A stretch of DNA of 64,000 bases from Actinomycetota bacterium (GTDB lineage Bacteria > Actinomycetota > Acidimicrobiia > Acidimicrobiales > JAMCPL01): NCBI GenBank assembly GCA_023379675.1, contig JAMCPL010000021.1, positions 23,104 to 87,103 on the forward strand. The letters run 5' to 3'. Positions 35,922-48,587 of this stretch are shown one piece after another; position 1 is the first letter of the stretch; every line of letters begins with the position of its first letter. The position numbers were made by a program, and so were the translations under genes. The notes below the pieces were generated by a model, which saw nothing but the letters and a program-made list of their open reading frames with translations, had not been told where the DNA came from and ran no database searches.

Positions 35922-36279
35922 AGGCTTAGCGTAATAATTTATTGGGGCGATTGGGCGGCTTTGCGCAGAAGGTGCCGGTAGGTGGCAGTGCAACTGGCTT
36001 GCCGGTTGTCGATTTGACTTGCACAAGGTAGTGAGCTATTATTCCTTTGCCACCCTATCATGCTCCTTATGGCACGCCCATCAAACTTGGTGCGTGATGA
36101 TTGAAGTGCAGGTACTTGCGGTGCAGCAGGGAGTACAGCATAGTAGGTAGTGAGAAGAAGGCGCTTGTAGCGGGAGATAGGTCGTGTCTGTATGCCCATA
36201 TACCAATTTGAGTACAGGGTGGCAGGGTGGCGGCACGCAGGAATATGTTGGCAAGAGTGACGATACCGGCAGGAGAGTA
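35922..36279 (+). promoter_or_regulatory. rplJL promoter region and long leader
   Basis: TTGACT (36014-36019), exact 17-bp spacer, TATTAT (36037-36042): a strong sigma-70-type promoter. Initiation near 36049 leaves a ~230-nt leader before rplJ, the right setting for autoregulation by the L10-L12 complex. I did not resolve a specific L10-leader fold by eye. No gene is supported in this gap. Confidence 0.75.
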
Positions 36280-36957
36280 ATGTCAAAACCAAGACCAGAG
36301 AAGGTGGCTGCAGTCGAAGAGGTACGAAATATGTTCGAATCCTCTGTGTCGGCGGTTCTTACTGAGTATAGGGGATTGACGGTAGCCGACATGGAGAGCT
36401 TGCGCAGGAGCTTGGCTGCGACGGGGGCATCGTACAAGGTATACAAGAACACTCTTGTCAAAAGAGCCATATCAGGTACTGCCCACGAGTCGCTGGGATC
36501 AATATTGGAGGGTCCCAATGCTATTGCCTTTTCCACGGGCGATCTTTCTGACATGGCGAGAGTGCTGAAGACGTTTTCCACCAGCAAGGAACACCTTGTG
36601 ATCAAGGGAGGTGTCTACGAAGGTTCAGTTGTCACAAGAGAGCAGTTGATCAGTATTGCCGAACTGCCATCGCGTGAAGTGCTTCTTGGCAGGCTGGCAG
36701 GTATGATTAGGGCGCCATTGCAGCAGATGGCGGACTTGCTGGCAGCACTGCCTACCAACCTTGCATACGGCCTGAAAGCGCTCCTGGACACCAAGGAGCA
36801 GGTAGCCCCGCCCGATCACCATTTGGATTTGCAACCCCACCCGGAGTCGGCACAGGAGCAACCGTCGTCGTCGGTGCAGGAGCAGGCAGTCTTGCACGAG
36901 CATGAGCACGATGAAGAATTGCCGGACCAGTCATCCGCTATAGGCAAAGAGGCGTAG
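36280..36957 (+). CDS. rplJ: 50S ribosomal protein L10 with an acidic tail
   Basis: Start at 36280 (MSKPRPEKVAAVEEVR) preceded by CAGGAGAG; the frame is open 32 codons upstream without L10 similarity. The L10 core (residues ~1-170) has YRGLTVADMESLRRSLAATGASYKVYKNTL. The helix that carries L12 dimers follows (MADLLAALPTNLAYGLKALLDTK). The last ~50 residues are an extra Gln/Glu/His/Asp-rich tail (HEHEHDEELPD), making it longer than the usual 165-180 aa. rplL follows. Confidence 0.97.
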   Translation: MSKPRPEKVAAVEEVRNMFESSVSAVLTEYRGLTVADMESLRRSLAATGASYKVYKNTLVKRAISGTAHESLGSILEGPNAIAFSTGDLSDMARVLKTFSTSKEHLVIKGGVYEGSVVTREQLISIAELPSREVLLGRLAGMIRAPLQQMADLLAALPTNLAYGLKALLDTKEQVAPPDHHLDLQPHPESAQEQPSSSVQEQAVLHEHEHDEELPDQSSAIGKEA

Positions 36958-37086
36958 AACGGCGGTCGGCAAGCTGGATAGTAAAATTGCCCGAGCCGGT
37001 GGGCGCGCCGCCAGTGGCTGAATAGGCCCAGTTGTATATGTTGTATGCAGGTACAGTACAGGTAAACGAGAAAACAGGAGAAGAGA

Positions 37087-37494
37087 ATGGCAGGAAAGAC
37101 CCTTACCAAGGAAGAGATATTGGACGGAATAGCAAATCTGAGCGTATTGGAGTTGTCCGAGATGTTGAAGGATTTCGAGGAGAAATTTGGCGTGACGGCC
37201 GCTCCTCCGGTTGCAGTGGCTCAGGCTGGAGCCGTAAATGTCGGCGGTGATGCAGCGGCAACCGCTGATACCGAATCAGAGGTGGATGAGGTGGACGTCG
37301 TTCTGGCGGCGGTAGGGGACAAGAAGATCCAGGTGATCAAGGAGGTCAGGGCTCTTACCAGTTTGGGCCTCAAGGAAGCGAAAGATTTGGTGGAAGCTGC
37401 TCCAAAGGCTGTGCTGGAAAAGGTGTCGAAGGCAGATGCCGAAAAAGCAAAAGCCCAGTTGGAAGAGGCGGGCGCATCGGTGGAACTCAAGTAA
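37087..37494 (+). CDS. rplL: 50S ribosomal protein L7/L12
   Basis: 135 aa. N-terminal dimerisation helices ([33 protein letters not shown]), an Ala/Val/Gly hinge that is slightly long, and the C-terminal factor-binding domain ([31 protein letters not shown]). ACAGGAGAAGAG precedes the ATG. Multiple copies sit on L10 and recruit translation factors. Confidence 0.98.
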   Translation: MAGKTLTKEEILDGIANLSVLELSEMLKDFEEKFGVTAAPPVAVAQAGAVNVGGDAAATADTESEVDEVDVVLAAVGDKKIQVIKEVRALTSLGLKEAKDLVEAAPKAVLEKVSKADAEKAKAQLEEAGASVELK

Positions 37495-37532
37495 TCGAGA
37501 CTGGCCGGCCACCACGGGTATACTGTGATGAC

Positions 37533-37561
37533 TTGCACGGGTGCCGCGTCAGTGCTATAAT
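37533..37561 (+). promoter_or_regulatory. rpoBC promoter
   Basis: TTGCAC (37533-37538), exact 17-bp spacer, perfect TATAAT (37556-37561). Initiation near 37568 leaves a ~270-nt untranslated leader before rpoB. Confidence 0.75.
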
Positions 37562-37836
37562 AATCAGTGATTTGAATATAGTGCAGTTACTTGGCTCTCT
37601 GGCAATCATCTAATAGGTGTCGCGCGCTTATGTGCGGGTGTAGCGTCATGCGTCTACGGTTATCCATTCACCGTGTGGCTCGGGCGCGGCTAGGTTTGAA
37701 TAATCAAGAAGCTGTGCGTACGGCAATGCCTGGCTACATCGCACTATTCCAAGATCCGGCTTTACACACATCGCGTGTTCGCATGCCAGGAACGTAAAAG
37801 AACGTACTGTCAATATATGGAGAGGAGCTAACCGTA
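37562..37836 (+). other. Leader region of rpoB
   Basis: No gene supported; a 68-codon open frame here (37591-37797) has no ribosome site or family. The end carries the rpoB ribosome site GGAGAGGAGC. Length suggests room for leader control of rpoBC. Confidence 0.45.
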
Positions 37837-40800
37837 TTGTCCGTAGCGCATAAAATTCCCAACCGTGTTACCTTTGCCAATCTGGACGAGGTGTTGCCGG
37901 TACCCGATCTTGTTGCAGTTCAACGTCATTCGTTCGAATGGTTCATGAAGAGGGGGCTGGCGGAAGCATTTGCCGATATCAGCCCGATCGAGGATTTCAG
38001 CGGGCAGCTGAGCCTGGAGATAGAGTACGATCCTGACGATCCTGATCTCAAACCACCGCCGAAGTTCCCGGTTGAGGAGTGTAGGGAGAAGGACATGACC
38101 TTTGCCGTGCCGGTTTTTGTACGTGCACGGTTCTATAATGCGGGGACCGGAGAGATCAAGGAGCAGACGGTCTTCATGGGGGACTTCCCTGCCATGACCG
38201 ACAGGGGCACTTTTATCATCAATGGTACCGAGCGGGTCATCGTTTCCCAGCTGGTGAGGTCACCGGGCGTGCTGTTCCAGCCTGGCAAGGATCAGAAGAC
38301 AATCGTATCTGGAACGATACATCCTTACCGGGGCGAGTGGATAGAAGTGGACTTGGAGGCCAAGGCCGCTCGTGACATATACGCCGGAGCGCGGGTTGCC
38401 CGTAAGCGAAAGATGTCATTGTTCACATTGATACGTGCCCTCGGTTATTATGACGAGGTATTGCTCAACCGGCTGGTGTCGCATTTCGACTTTCTCGAGC
38501 CGCAATGGGAGAAGGAACGGGAGATGGCTCCGTCTCGCGACGAAGCGTTGCTGGAGATATACAAGCGTGCGAGACCAGGCGAACCGCTGAACCTGGAATC
38601 AGCCCGAGGGTACTTCGAGGGGGCATTCTTCAATTCGAAGCGTTACGACCTGACAAGGGTGGGACGGTACAAGCTCAACCGTAAGTTGGGTGAAGAGATC
38701 GACCGTATGTCGGAAATAATGGGGATCGATCTGGAGCACCCCGACCCTGACCAGACGGTGCTGTCGCCTTCGGAGATACTGGCGACTGCTGGCTATATGT
38801 TACATCTTGCAGACGGCAAGCCGGGGTATCGTCTTGATGATCAGGATCATTTTGCCAATAGGCGGGTGCGTTCCGTCGGGGAGCTGATCCAGAATCAAGT
38901 GCGTATTGGCTTGTCGCGAATGGAGAGGGTGGTAAGGGAGCGCATGACCACCCAGGACGTAGAGGCGATCACCCCCCAATCTCTTATCAATATACGGCCC
39001 TTAGTGGCATCTATGAAGGAGTTCTTTGGCACGAGCCAGCTCTCTCAGTTCATGGATCAGAACAATCCTGTTTCCGGGCTTGCTCATAAGCGGAGGCTGT
39101 CCGCTCTTGGCCCGGGCGGCCTTTCCCGGGAGAGGGCGGGTTTTGAGGTGAGGGATGTGCACAGTTCTCATTATGGCAGGATGTGTCCCATAGAAACCCC
39201 GGAAGGCCCCAATATCGGCCTTATCGGTGCGCTTGCAACCTATGCAAGAGTCAATGAGTATGGCTTTATAGAGACTCCGTACAGGCGCGTATCGAATGGA
39301 CATGTCACCGGCGAAGTCATGTACCTTGCGGCTGACGAAGAAGAGAAGTATGTCATAGCTCAGGCCAATGCAACCATAGACGAGAGTGGTAACCTTTGCG
39401 AGGAGCGAGTTCTTGTCCGCAGGGGGCCCAAAGGAGCGGAAGTCAGGGTGGGCGCCGCTCAGACTACCTACGGGACCACCAGCGAAGTGGACTACGTTCC
39501 ACCGGCGGAAGTCGACCTGATGGATGTGTCGCCTGCTCAGATTGTTTCGGTTTCCACTGCACTTATACCTTTTATCGAACACGACGATGCCAATCGGGCC
39601 CTTATGGGTGCAAATATGCAGAAACAAGCAGTACCACTGGTCGTGCCCGAAGCGCCTTATGTTGGCACTGGCATGGAGGCAAAGGTGGCGAGGGACGCCG
39701 GAGACACCCTGTTTGCTGAAGGAGACGGTGTCGTAGTCGAGGTAAGTGGCGATAGGGTGGTGGTGAAGTACAATCCCGGCCAGACCGATCGTAACGGTGT
39801 GCCCTTGGAGAGCAGGACATACAATCTGTCAAAGTTCCAGCGTTCCAATCAGAACACTTGTGTCAACCAGAAGCCGCTTGTGGATGAGGGCGACATACTT
39901 CAGAAGGGAGATCTGCTGGCGGATGGTCCTGCCACTCACAATGGGGAGTTGGCGCTGGGAAAGAACCTGTTTGTCGCATTCATGCCTTGGGAAGGTTACA
40001 ATTATGAGGACGCAATCATTGTTTCCGAGCGCCTCGTACAGGACGATGTGCTGACTTCCATCCACATAGAGGCGCACGAGGTGGATGCCCGTGATACGAA
40101 GCTTGGCGCGGAGGAAATTACTCGTGATATTCCCAATCTTTCCGAAGAGATACTTGCCAATCTTGACGAACGCGGAATAATACGCCTGGGAGCGGAAGTC
40201 GGTCCAGGCGACGTGCTGGTTGGCAAGGTGACTCCGAAGGGGGAAACGGAGCAGACCGCTGAGGAAAGGTTGCTACGGGCCATTTTTGGTGAAAAGGCCA
40301 GGGAGGTTCGAGATACTTCCCTCAAGGTGCCTCATGGAGAATGGGGCAAGGTCATAGACGTCAAGGTGTTTTCACGTGATGAGTCCAACGAGTTGCCTCC
40401 CGGGGTGAATCAGCTTGTCCGGGTATATGTCGCACAGCGACGCAAGATATCTGAAGGCGATAAGCTTGCAGGAAGGCATGGCAACAAGGGGGTCATCTCG
40501 AAGATCCTTCCTCAGGCGGATATGCCTTACCTGGCTGATGGCACTCCGGTGGACATCATACTCTCACCGCTCGGTGTGCCCAGCCGGATGAATGTCGGTC
40601 AGGTGCTGGAATCCCATCTGGGCTATGTGGCCAGACACGGGTGGAAGGACGCTACATCCGATGGCCGTGCGAGGCGGAAGGAGTCTGATGCCGGTTCGAA
40701 TAGCGTGGACCGGAACGGTAATGCCGCCGTTGGGATCGCTCCTTCGATTTGCAGGAAGACCCGGCCACGTACAGACCCTGCGGTATGGGTGGCTACACCT

Positions 40801-41460
40801 GCGTTCGATGGCGCCCGTTGGGACGATCAGGTCGAAAGCGGGAGGCAGGCATCTATCCAGCAGCTGTTGCAAAGCATTGACAGTGACAGCGCCAATGGGG
40901 GTAGGCTCATAGGCAAGGATGGCAAGGCGACTCTTTTCAACGGTAGGACTGGGGAGCCGTATGACAATCCAATCAGTGTTGGGTATGTCTATATATTGAA
41001 ACTGGCTCACCTGGTTGACGACAAGATACATGCTCGTTCCACCGGTCCGTACTCCATGATCACCCAGCAACCGCTTGGCGGTAAGGCTCAGTTCGGCGGT
41101 CAGCGGTTTGGGGAGATGGAGGTATGGGCGCTGGAGGCTTACGGAGCATCGCATGCCTTGCAGGAGATCCTGACCATCAAATCAGACGATGTTCTGGGAA
41201 GGGTAAAAGTGTACGAGGCAATTGTAAAGGGGGAAAATATTCCTGATCCTGGGATTCCTGAAAGTTTCAAGGTGCTTGTGAAGGAGATGCAGTCTCTTTG
41301 CCTGAACGTCAGCGTCCTGACCGACGCCGGCGAGAGGATTGAGATCAGGGAAATCGACGATGAGGCATACCAGGCGGTGGAGGAGTTGGGCATAGATATA
41401 AGTCGCCCCGAGAGAGGGTTCGATGAAGAGGATGACAGTATGTTAGAGAGGAACCTGTAG
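37837..41460 (+). CDS. rpoB: DNA-directed RNA polymerase subunit beta
   Basis: 1207 aa starting at TTG, with AGAGGAGC 8 nt upstream. The rifampicin region reads [19 protein letters not shown] and [12 protein letters not shown]; the Asp, His and Ser positions most often mutated to resistance are wild type. [37 protein letters not shown] and the C-terminal [15 protein letters not shown] are complete. Between [11 protein letters not shown] and [10 protein letters not shown] (residues ~935-1000) there is a longer polar insert than in mycobacterial RpoB. The stop overlaps the rpoC GTG start. Confidence 0.99.
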   Translation: MSVAHKIPNRVTFANLDEVLPVPDLVAVQRHSFEWFMKRGLAEAFADISPIEDFSGQLSLEIEYDPDDPDLKPPPKFPVEECREKDMTFAVPVFVRARFYNAGTGEIKEQTVFMGDFPAMTDRGTFIINGTERVIVSQLVRSPGVLFQPGKDQKTIVSGTIHPYRGEWIEVDLEAKAARDIYAGARVARKRKMSLFTLIRALGYYDEVLLNRLVSHFDFLEPQWEKEREMAPSRDEALLEIYKRARPGEPLNLESARGYFEGAFFNSKRYDLTRVGRYKLNRKLGEEIDRMSEIMGIDLEHPDPDQTVLSPSEILATAGYMLHLADGKPGYRLDDQDHFANRRVRSVGELIQNQVRIGLSRMERVVRERMTTQDVEAITPQSLINIRPLVASMKEFFGTSQLSQFMDQNNPVSGLAHKRRLSALGPGGLSRERAGFEVRDVHSSHYGRMCPIETPEGPNIGLIGALATYARVNEYGFIETPYRRVSNGHVTGEVMYLAADEEEKYVIAQANATIDESGNLCEERVLVRRGPKGAEVRVGAAQTTYGTTSEVDYVPPAEVDLMDVSPAQIVSVSTALIPFIEHDDANRALMGANMQKQAVPLVVPEAPYVGTGMEAKVARDAGDTLFAEGDGVVVEVSGDRVVVKYNPGQTDRNGVPLESRTYNLSKFQRSNQNTCVNQKPLVDEGDILQKGDLLADGPATHNGELALGKNLFVAFMPWEGYNYEDAIIVSERLVQDDVLTSIHIEAHEVDARDTKLGAEEITRDIPNLSEEILANLDERGIIRLGAEVGPGDVLVGKVTPKGETEQTAEERLLRAIFGEKAREVRDTSLKVPHGEWGKVIDVKVFSRDESNELPPGVNQLVRVYVAQRRKISEGDKLAGRHGNKGVISKILPQADMPYLADGTPVDIILSPLGVPSRMNVGQVLESHLGYVARHGWKDATSDGRARRKESDAGSNSVDRNGNAAVGIAPSICRKTRPRTDPAVWVATPAFDGARWDDQVESGRQASIQQLLQSIDSDSANGGRLIGKDGKATLFNGRTGEPYDNPISVGYVYILKLAHLVDDKIHARSTGPYSMITQQPLGGKAQFGGQRFGEMEVWALEAYGASHALQEILTIKSDDVLGRVKVYEAIVKGENIPDPGIPESFKVLVKEMQSLCLNVSVLTDAGERIEIREIDDEAYQAVEELGIDISRPERGFDEEDDSMLERNL

Positions 41461-44400
41461 TGCTTGATGTCAATGATTTTGACCAGCTGAAGATCGCCAT
41501 AGCCACGACGCGTGATATCAGCGAATGGTCGAGTGGAGAGGTAAAAAAGCCCGAGACCATCAACTATCGCACGCTGAGACCTGAAAAGGATGGGTTGTTC
41601 TGCGAGAAGATATTTGGGCCCACAAAGGACTGGGAATGCTATTGTGGCAAGTACAAGCGCGTCAGATTCAAGGGAATTACTTGCGAGCGGTGTGGAGTGG
41701 AGGTCACCCGGTCCAAAGTCAGACGAGAGCGAATGGGACATATCGTGCTTGCTGCACCAGTGGTCCACATCTGGTACCTGCGCGGTACCCGGAGCTGGTT
41801 GGCGTATCTCCTCATGGGCACGGATACCAAAGAGGAGCTGAAGACCAAACAGCTCGAGAAGGTGATCTATTTTGCGGCGAATATGGTTACCTGGGTAGAC
41901 GTTGAGCGTCTTCATAATGATCTGCCCTCTCTGGAGGCTGACCTCGCGGACGAGATTGCAGAGCTCCAGAAGGAAGCGGAGGATCGTCTGACCCAACGTA
42001 TGGCTGATCACGAACAAGATCTTGTCGAGATGGAGGCGCAGGGAGCTAGGGAGAGCGAGGTAAAGGCGAAGATTCGATCGTATGATCGCGATATCGCTTC
42101 TATCAATGAGCGAGTCACTGCTGAAGTGGATCTTGCCCGACGTGCTCTGGACGAATTGCACAACCTGTATCCCCGGCGGATTGTCGAGGACGAGTTGCTC
42201 TGGCGTGAGATGAAGTTCCGGTATGGTGAGTACTTTGACGGGGGAATGGGGGCCGAGGCGGCTACGAAGCTTCTGGAGAGTATCGACCTCGATGAGGAGG
42301 AAAGGAAGCTGCGCGAGGTTATCAGCACCATTGACAGCAGTCGAGCGCTGTCCGTGCAGCGGAAGCAGAAGGCAATCAAGCGCTTGCGGATACTATCTGC
42401 GTTCAACCGTAGGGACGAGGACGGGAATAGGGTGAATGACCCTATGGCCATGATACTGGATGTCGTGCCTGTAATACCTCCTGACTTGCGTCCTATGGTG
42501 CAACTGGATGGAGGTCGGTTTGCCACTTCTGACCTCAATGACCTTTACAGGCGAGTGATCAACCGCAATAATAGGTTGAAGAGGCTGCTCGACCTCAGCG
42601 CACCTGAGATCATCATCAACAACGAAAAGCGCATGCTCCAGGAGGCGGTCGATGCACTGTTCGATAACGGTCGCCGCGGCCGGCCAGTCATGGGCCCTGG
42701 TAATCGAGCGCTCAAGAGTCTTTCCGATATGCTCAAGGGCAAGCAGGGGCGTTTCCGCCAGAACCTGTTGGGAAAGAGGGTAGATTATTCCGGACGCTCC
42801 GTCATCGTGATCGGCCCTACTCTCAAACTCCACCAGTGCGGACTTCCCAAATTGATGGCACTCGAGCTCTTCAAGCCATTCGTCATGAAGAGGCTCGTGC
42901 AGCTGGATCTTGCTCAAAATATCAAATCTGCCAAGCGGATGGTCGAACGCCGTAGGCCGCAAGTCTGGGATGTGCTTGAAGAGGTGATAAAAGAGCATCC
43001 GGTATTACTGAACAGGGCGCCTACGCTGCACAGGCTTGGTATACAGGCTTTCGAGCCCGTGCTCATAGAGGGTAAGGCGATACAGGTGCATCCGCTGGTA
43101 TGCACTGCGTTCAATGCCGACTTCGACGGTGATCAGATGGCGGTACATCTTCCACTGTCGGCGGAGGCCCAGGCGGAGGCCAGGGTGCTGATGCTGTCGG
43201 CCAACAATATATTGTCGCCTGCGACTGGACGGCCTATTACCGTGCCCACCCAGGATATGGTCTTTGGAGTCTATTATCTGACCATTGACAGAGTAGGCGC
43301 CAACGGTGAAGGAAAGATATTCCGTCATGCCTATGAAGTCGAGAGGGCGCTGGACGAGGGCGCCGTGGACCTGCATGCCAGGATCAAACTGTGTCCTGCG
43401 CCGGGGAGCGAGCTGTATCAATCTGTGGCTTTGGCGCTAGGTGAGGATGGCTCGTCTTCGAAAAAGCTGGTAATGGAGACCACCACCGGTAGGGTGCTGT
43501 TCAACGAGGCATTGCCCGATGGTTTTCAATTCGTCAACAGTGTTGTCGGAAAGCAGGCCACACCTATAGGTGCAGTAGTGGAGCAACTTGTCAATCGCTA
43601 CCCTAAGCATGTCGTGGCGGCGAGTCTTGATGAGATAAAGGCTCTCGGATTCAGATACGCTACGCAGTCTGGTTTGACTATATCCATTGACGACGTACGT
43701 ACCCCGCCTGAGAAGCAGGAGATTCTCGACCGTTACGAACGGGAAGCCGAGAAGGCCGAGAGTCAGTTCAACAGAGGGATTATTACGGACGACGAAAGGC
43801 GCCAGAAGGAAGTGGAGATCTGGACATCAGCCACTTCCGAGGTTGGCCGGGCCATGGAGAAGACCCTTTCGACGATAGCATTCAACCCCCTCGACATGAT
43901 GGTCGTTTCCGGCGCCAGAGGCAACCCGCAACAGATCAGGCAGATCGCCGGAATGAAGGGGCTCGTGTCCAATCCACGAGGAGAGATGATCCCACGTCCG
44001 ATAAAGGCTTCCTTCAGGGAGGGTCTCTCGGTACTGGAATACTTCATATCTACTCACGGAGCCAGGAAAGGACTTGCCGATACAGCTCTGCGGACTGCGG
44101 ATTCAGGTTATCTGACCCGACGGCTGGTAGACGTATCTCAGGAGCTGATTATCAGGGAGGATGATTGTGGCACTACCAGGGGAATTGTTGTTGACCGCAT
44201 AGTTCCTGACGAAGCTCATCAGAGATCCTATCTTGAGACGAGAATATATTCTCGGGTACTCGCTGATGACGTTATGTTCTCTGATGGAACGCGTGTACAG
44301 GCCGGTGAGGTGATAGATGCATCGGTGATGGAGAAGATGCGCGGCGATCCTGGAGTGACTCAGGTGAAAGTGCGTTCTCCTTTGACGTGCGACTCCCGGA

Positions 44401-45467
44401 ATGGTATCTGCAAGGCGTGCTACGGGCTGTCACTGGCTACCACCAAGCTGGTTGAGATGGGGGAGGCTGTTGGGGTAATTGCCGCTCAGTCAATTGGAGA
44501 GCCGGGGACGCAGCTTACCATGAGAACGTTTCATACTGGTGGCATTGCGGGGGAAGACATTACCCATGGCTTGCCCAGGGTGGTCGAGTTGTTCGAGGCT
44601 CGTACCCCAAAGGGAGCTGCAATACTCGTGCACCGGCCCGGGGTTGTCCGGGTGGAGGACACGGAGGATGGCCGGAACGTCACGGTGATAGGTGATGATG
44701 GCGTGGAAGAGTCATTCTCGCTGCCGCTGCGCACGCACTTGCTGGTTTCAGATGGCCAGGAGGTCCAGGCGGGAGACGGCCTTGTTGATGGTCCCAAGGA
44801 TCCTAAGGAACTCTTGGAGGTCATGGGAACACGGCATACCGAACAGTACTTGGTCGATGAGGTGCAAAGTGTCTACCGGGACCAGGGTGTATCCATACAC
44901 GACAAGCATATAGAGCTCATCGTGCGTCAGATGCTCAGGCGTGTCCTGATAGCGGAGCAGGGTAAGTCGCCGTTCCTTCCTGGCGAGCGCGTCGATTTGC
45001 ACGATTTTCAAGCGGTCAATAAGCGCCTTGATGCAGAAGGCCAGCAAGTGTCCGAAGGGCGTCCTGAGCTGATGGGCATCACCAAGGCATCGCTGGCTAC
45101 GGACTCGTGGCTTTCGGCGGCATCGTTCCAGGAAACCACCCGCGTACTCACCGAGGCGGCCATAGAAGGTAAGAGCGACAGCCTGTACGGGCTGAAGGAG
45201 AACATCATCATCGGTAAGCTGATACCTGCCGGCACCGGTCTGGATATCTACCGAGACGAGGAGCCTTACTTACCTGAAGCCAATATGCTTGGTGGCGTGC
45301 GGCTGGAAGGCGGCATATTCGCGGATAATGCTGGCGAGCTTGCAGCCTGGCTGAGGGGTGTGGGATCAGTACCAGCTGAAGTCTCTGGCCTGAGTGAAAG
45401 CGGTTATGTCAATGATTCCGATGCCATTGAATCGCGGGACCCCGAGCCGGATGTAGGCAGTGCTTAA
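41460..45467 (+). CDS. rpoC: DNA-directed RNA polymerase subunit beta'
   Basis: 1335 aa from GTG overlapping the rpoB stop. Visible: N-terminal zinc site ([20 protein letters not shown], residues ~60-79), the coiled coil that binds sigma, the catalytic magnesium loop [12 protein letters not shown] near 555, the bridge helix/trigger-loop region ([24 protein letters not shown]), and the second zinc site ([13 protein letters not shown]). The acidic helical insert after the first zinc site is the actinobacterial type. Confidence 0.99.
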   Translation: MLDVNDFDQLKIAIATTRDISEWSSGEVKKPETINYRTLRPEKDGLFCEKIFGPTKDWECYCGKYKRVRFKGITCERCGVEVTRSKVRRERMGHIVLAAPVVHIWYLRGTRSWLAYLLMGTDTKEELKTKQLEKVIYFAANMVTWVDVERLHNDLPSLEADLADEIAELQKEAEDRLTQRMADHEQDLVEMEAQGARESEVKAKIRSYDRDIASINERVTAEVDLARRALDELHNLYPRRIVEDELLWREMKFRYGEYFDGGMGAEAATKLLESIDLDEEERKLREVISTIDSSRALSVQRKQKAIKRLRILSAFNRRDEDGNRVNDPMAMILDVVPVIPPDLRPMVQLDGGRFATSDLNDLYRRVINRNNRLKRLLDLSAPEIIINNEKRMLQEAVDALFDNGRRGRPVMGPGNRALKSLSDMLKGKQGRFRQNLLGKRVDYSGRSVIVIGPTLKLHQCGLPKLMALELFKPFVMKRLVQLDLAQNIKSAKRMVERRRPQVWDVLEEVIKEHPVLLNRAPTLHRLGIQAFEPVLIEGKAIQVHPLVCTAFNADFDGDQMAVHLPLSAEAQAEARVLMLSANNILSPATGRPITVPTQDMVFGVYYLTIDRVGANGEGKIFRHAYEVERALDEGAVDLHARIKLCPAPGSELYQSVALALGEDGSSSKKLVMETTTGRVLFNEALPDGFQFVNSVVGKQATPIGAVVEQLVNRYPKHVVAASLDEIKALGFRYATQSGLTISIDDVRTPPEKQEILDRYEREAEKAESQFNRGIITDDERRQKEVEIWTSATSEVGRAMEKTLSTIAFNPLDMMVVSGARGNPQQIRQIAGMKGLVSNPRGEMIPRPIKASFREGLSVLEYFISTHGARKGLADTALRTADSGYLTRRLVDVSQELIIREDDCGTTRGIVVDRIVPDEAHQRSYLETRIYSRVLADDVMFSDGTRVQAGEVIDASVMEKMRGDPGVTQVKVRSPLTCDSRNGICKACYGLSLATTKLVEMGEAVGVIAAQSIGEPGTQLTMRTFHTGGIAGEDITHGLPRVVELFEARTPKGAAILVHRPGVVRVEDTEDGRNVTVIGDDGVEESFSLPLRTHLLVSDGQEVQAGDGLVDGPKDPKELLEVMGTRHTEQYLVDEVQSVYRDQGVSIHDKHIELIVRQMLRRVLIAEQGKSPFLPGERVDLHDFQAVNKRLDAEGQQVSEGRPELMGITKASLATDSWLSAASFQETTRVLTEAAIEGKSDSLYGLKENIIIGKLIPAGTGLDIYRDEEPYLPEANMLGGVRLEGGIFADNAGELAAWLRGVGSVPAEVSGLSESGYVNDSDAIESRDPEPDVGSA

Positions 45468-45477
45468 CTAGCGGGTC

Positions 45478-46182
45478 ATGGTCATGGATGCGCAGATGTC
45501 GGGTGAGTCGGGGTACCTGATTTTTTCAGGCGGAGTCGATTGGGAGGGTCGGCAGGGAATCGATCAGGAGTTACTGCTGGCTTCTGGTGGAAACGAAGTT
45601 GCAGTGTTGCCTACAGCGGCTGCTTACCAGGAGCCGGCCGGTATGGTGGATGCTGCAGCCAAGAGATGGGCTGCCGTAGGGGCAGGCATCAGGGAGATCC
45701 CGGTGCTTACCCGCAGGGACGCCGAGGATGAGAACAATGCATCCCTGCTTTCCCGGGCGCGGCTGATCTACGTAGGAGATGGATCGCCTCTGCACCTGCG
45801 TTCCGTCCTGCAAGATTCCAAGGTGTTTGCCGCCCTTGTCGACGCGTGGCGCCACGGTGCTGTTGTCATGGGTGATGGAGCAGGAGCTATGGTGCTGTGC
45901 GATCCAATGATAGACATAAGAGGCGGTGCGCTGACCCTGGGATTGGGCATGGTACGCGGAATGGCGGTGCTTACCGGCTTCGGCAGGGAGTCAGCGGAGA
46001 AGGTGCACAGATCGATAGTGCTGGCCGCTCCTATGCATTGCGTAGTGGGAGTCGAGGATACCGCCATGCTCATCAGGCAACCGGCGGGGTCGTGGCGCGT
46101 GGAGGGTGAAGGTCATGTTCTGGTGTTCAAGCACGGGCAACAGGTGGGCATGGATGCGCTGGACGGGGTGACCATAGCCTGA
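45478..46182 (+). CDS. Peptidase S51 / cyanophycinase-like protein lacking the catalytic serine
   Basis: 234 aa, directly after rpoC (10 bp). The fold of peptidase E/cyanophycinase is suggested by LIFSGGVDWEGRQGID, EVAVLPTAAAY, IYVGDGSPLHLRSVL and RHGAVVMGDGAGAMVLCDPM. In S51 enzymes the nucleophile elbow reads GxSAGA; here it is GDGAGA, so the expected Ser is Gly134. The protein is therefore probably not a serine peptidase of the usual kind and may be a binding or pseudo-enzyme variant. A catalytic role through another residue cannot be excluded. No cyanophycin synthetase is in the window. Confidence 0.75.
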   Translation: MVMDAQMSGESGYLIFSGGVDWEGRQGIDQELLLASGGNEVAVLPTAAAYQEPAGMVDAAAKRWAAVGAGIREIPVLTRRDAEDENNASLLSRARLIYVGDGSPLHLRSVLQDSKVFAALVDAWRHGAVVMGDGAGAMVLCDPMIDIRGGALTLGLGMVRGMAVLTGFGRESAEKVHRSIVLAAPMHCVVGVEDTAMLIRQPAGSWRVEGEGHVLVFKHGQQVGMDALDGVTIA

Positions 46183-46279
46183 TTGGCAGGTTGCATGGCT
46201 TCCCCGGGCCAGACTATCCGCTTATGCTCTTGCGCCCCGTGGGGTCTTACGCCCTCGGGATGCCCGCCCGCTGAGACTC

Positions 46280-47200
46280 TTATGGCTTTATGGTGACAGT
46301 GAGGATACGATGTGTCACGGTTGGCGGAACGCCGTTGGTGCTTCCTTGTGACACTATTTTGTTCACGACGCTTAAGCCTGATGATACCTTGCCGAATAGA
46401 GTATAGTTTGGCGGAAGGCTCTCCCCGCTAGGACCGTCCACTATAAAGAACTGGCTGCCGTTGGAGCTTGTAGAGCCGGAATTTGCCATGGCTAGCGATC
46501 CGATCGGATACTGTGGCGTGCCGGCGGGCGCTTTTGGCGGTGTACTGCCCGTATAGGAATAGCCAGGGCCGCTGCCGGATCCTCCATTGCTCTGGTTCCT
46601 GCTGCCGGTCTGTGCCATGAATCCAGGGATTACCCGCATGAAGGCATTGCAGTCGTAATAGCCGTGATTGGCCAAGAACACGAAGTTGTTAACTGTTTTC
46701 GGATCATGCTTTGCATCGAGAGCGATGTCGAAAGTGCCAACATCGGTCTTTACGATCGCTGTGTAACTGAGCGCGGTGTCGATCGTCATCGGGGGTGGGC
46801 TCGAGAAACTCATTGGCTTCAATGGTGTAGAGGGGCTGGGAGGGCATCCTGCGCTGGCGGCAATCTTGTCCGCTGCCGCCTGTGCCTTTGCAACTGTGGA
46901 CGTTGACGTGGATGTGGACGTTGACGTAGTGGATGTGGACGTTGCCGTCGGAGTGGATGTCTTCGTTGTGGTCTGCGTCGTAGTGGTCTTGGCTGCCGTC
47001 TTCTTGACTGGGGAGCTGAATCCTCCCGATGCAGCGTATATCCCAAGACCGATTACGACGATGGCACCGATCGTACTGAACCTCCTGATGGAAGCTCGGC
47101 GCTTGCGGGACCTTTCCTCTGCTGCACGTTTGACACTACGTGCTTCTTTCTGGCGTGCTCTTTTGAGCGCTTTCGAACTGGAACTGGTATTACTTGGCAC
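46280..47200 (-). CDS. Membrane-anchored cyclophilin-type peptidyl-prolyl isomerase
   Basis: 306 aa from GTG. A basic cytoplasmic N-terminus (KALKRARQKEARSVKRAAEERSRKR in this region), one membrane helix (IGAIVVIGLGIYAAS, residues ~43-58), a Thr/Ser-rich stalk with TSTSTS repeats, then a cyclophilin domain at ~140-305. It has KTVNNFVFLANHGYYD, FMRVIPGFMAQTG, GSLAMANSGSTSSNGSQFFI and YTLFGKV. The usual catalytic Arg (FHRVI) is kept as MRVI context. It folds exported proteins at proline bonds. Convergent with the S51-like gene. Confidence 0.93.
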   Translation of the reverse strand: MPSNTSSSSKALKRARQKEARSVKRAAEERSRKRRASIRRFSTIGAIVVIGLGIYAASGGFSSPVKKTAAKTTTTQTTTKTSTPTATSTSTTSTSTSTSTSTVAKAQAAADKIAASAGCPPSPSTPLKPMSFSSPPPMTIDTALSYTAIVKTDVGTFDIALDAKHDPKTVNNFVFLANHGYYDCNAFMRVIPGFMAQTGSRNQSNGGSGSGPGYSYTGSTPPKAPAGTPQYPIGSLAMANSGSTSSNGSQFFIVDGPSGESLPPNYTLFGKVSSGLSVVNKIVSQGSTNGVPPTVTHRILTVTIKP

Positions 47201-47271
47201 AGAAATATAAGATAGCCGCTGTCACTGCTGCATGCACATCAGCCAGCAGGTAGATGTAGCTGCCAAGAGGA

Positions 47272-48516
<1,245 letters not shown>

Positions 48517-48567
48517 TTAATTTGCACTTCCACCCATTTAACATCATCAAGATGCTAAATGAAAGTA

Positions 48568-48587
48568 TTTCACATGAACCTGTGAAA
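48568..48587. promoter_or_regulatory. Inverted repeat upstream of sqdB
   Basis: TTTCACA (48568-48574) and TGTGAAA (48581-48587) form a 7-bp dyad with 6-bp centre, 112 bp before the sqdB start. It could be an operator or a weak terminator. The rest of 48457-48811 shows no gene; 48700-48780 is G-rich with no clear structure. Confidence 0.4.

Noticed and set aside
37591..37797. 68-codon frame in the rpoB leader
   Set aside because: No ribosome site, no motif; lies between a strong promoter and rpoB where a leader is expected.
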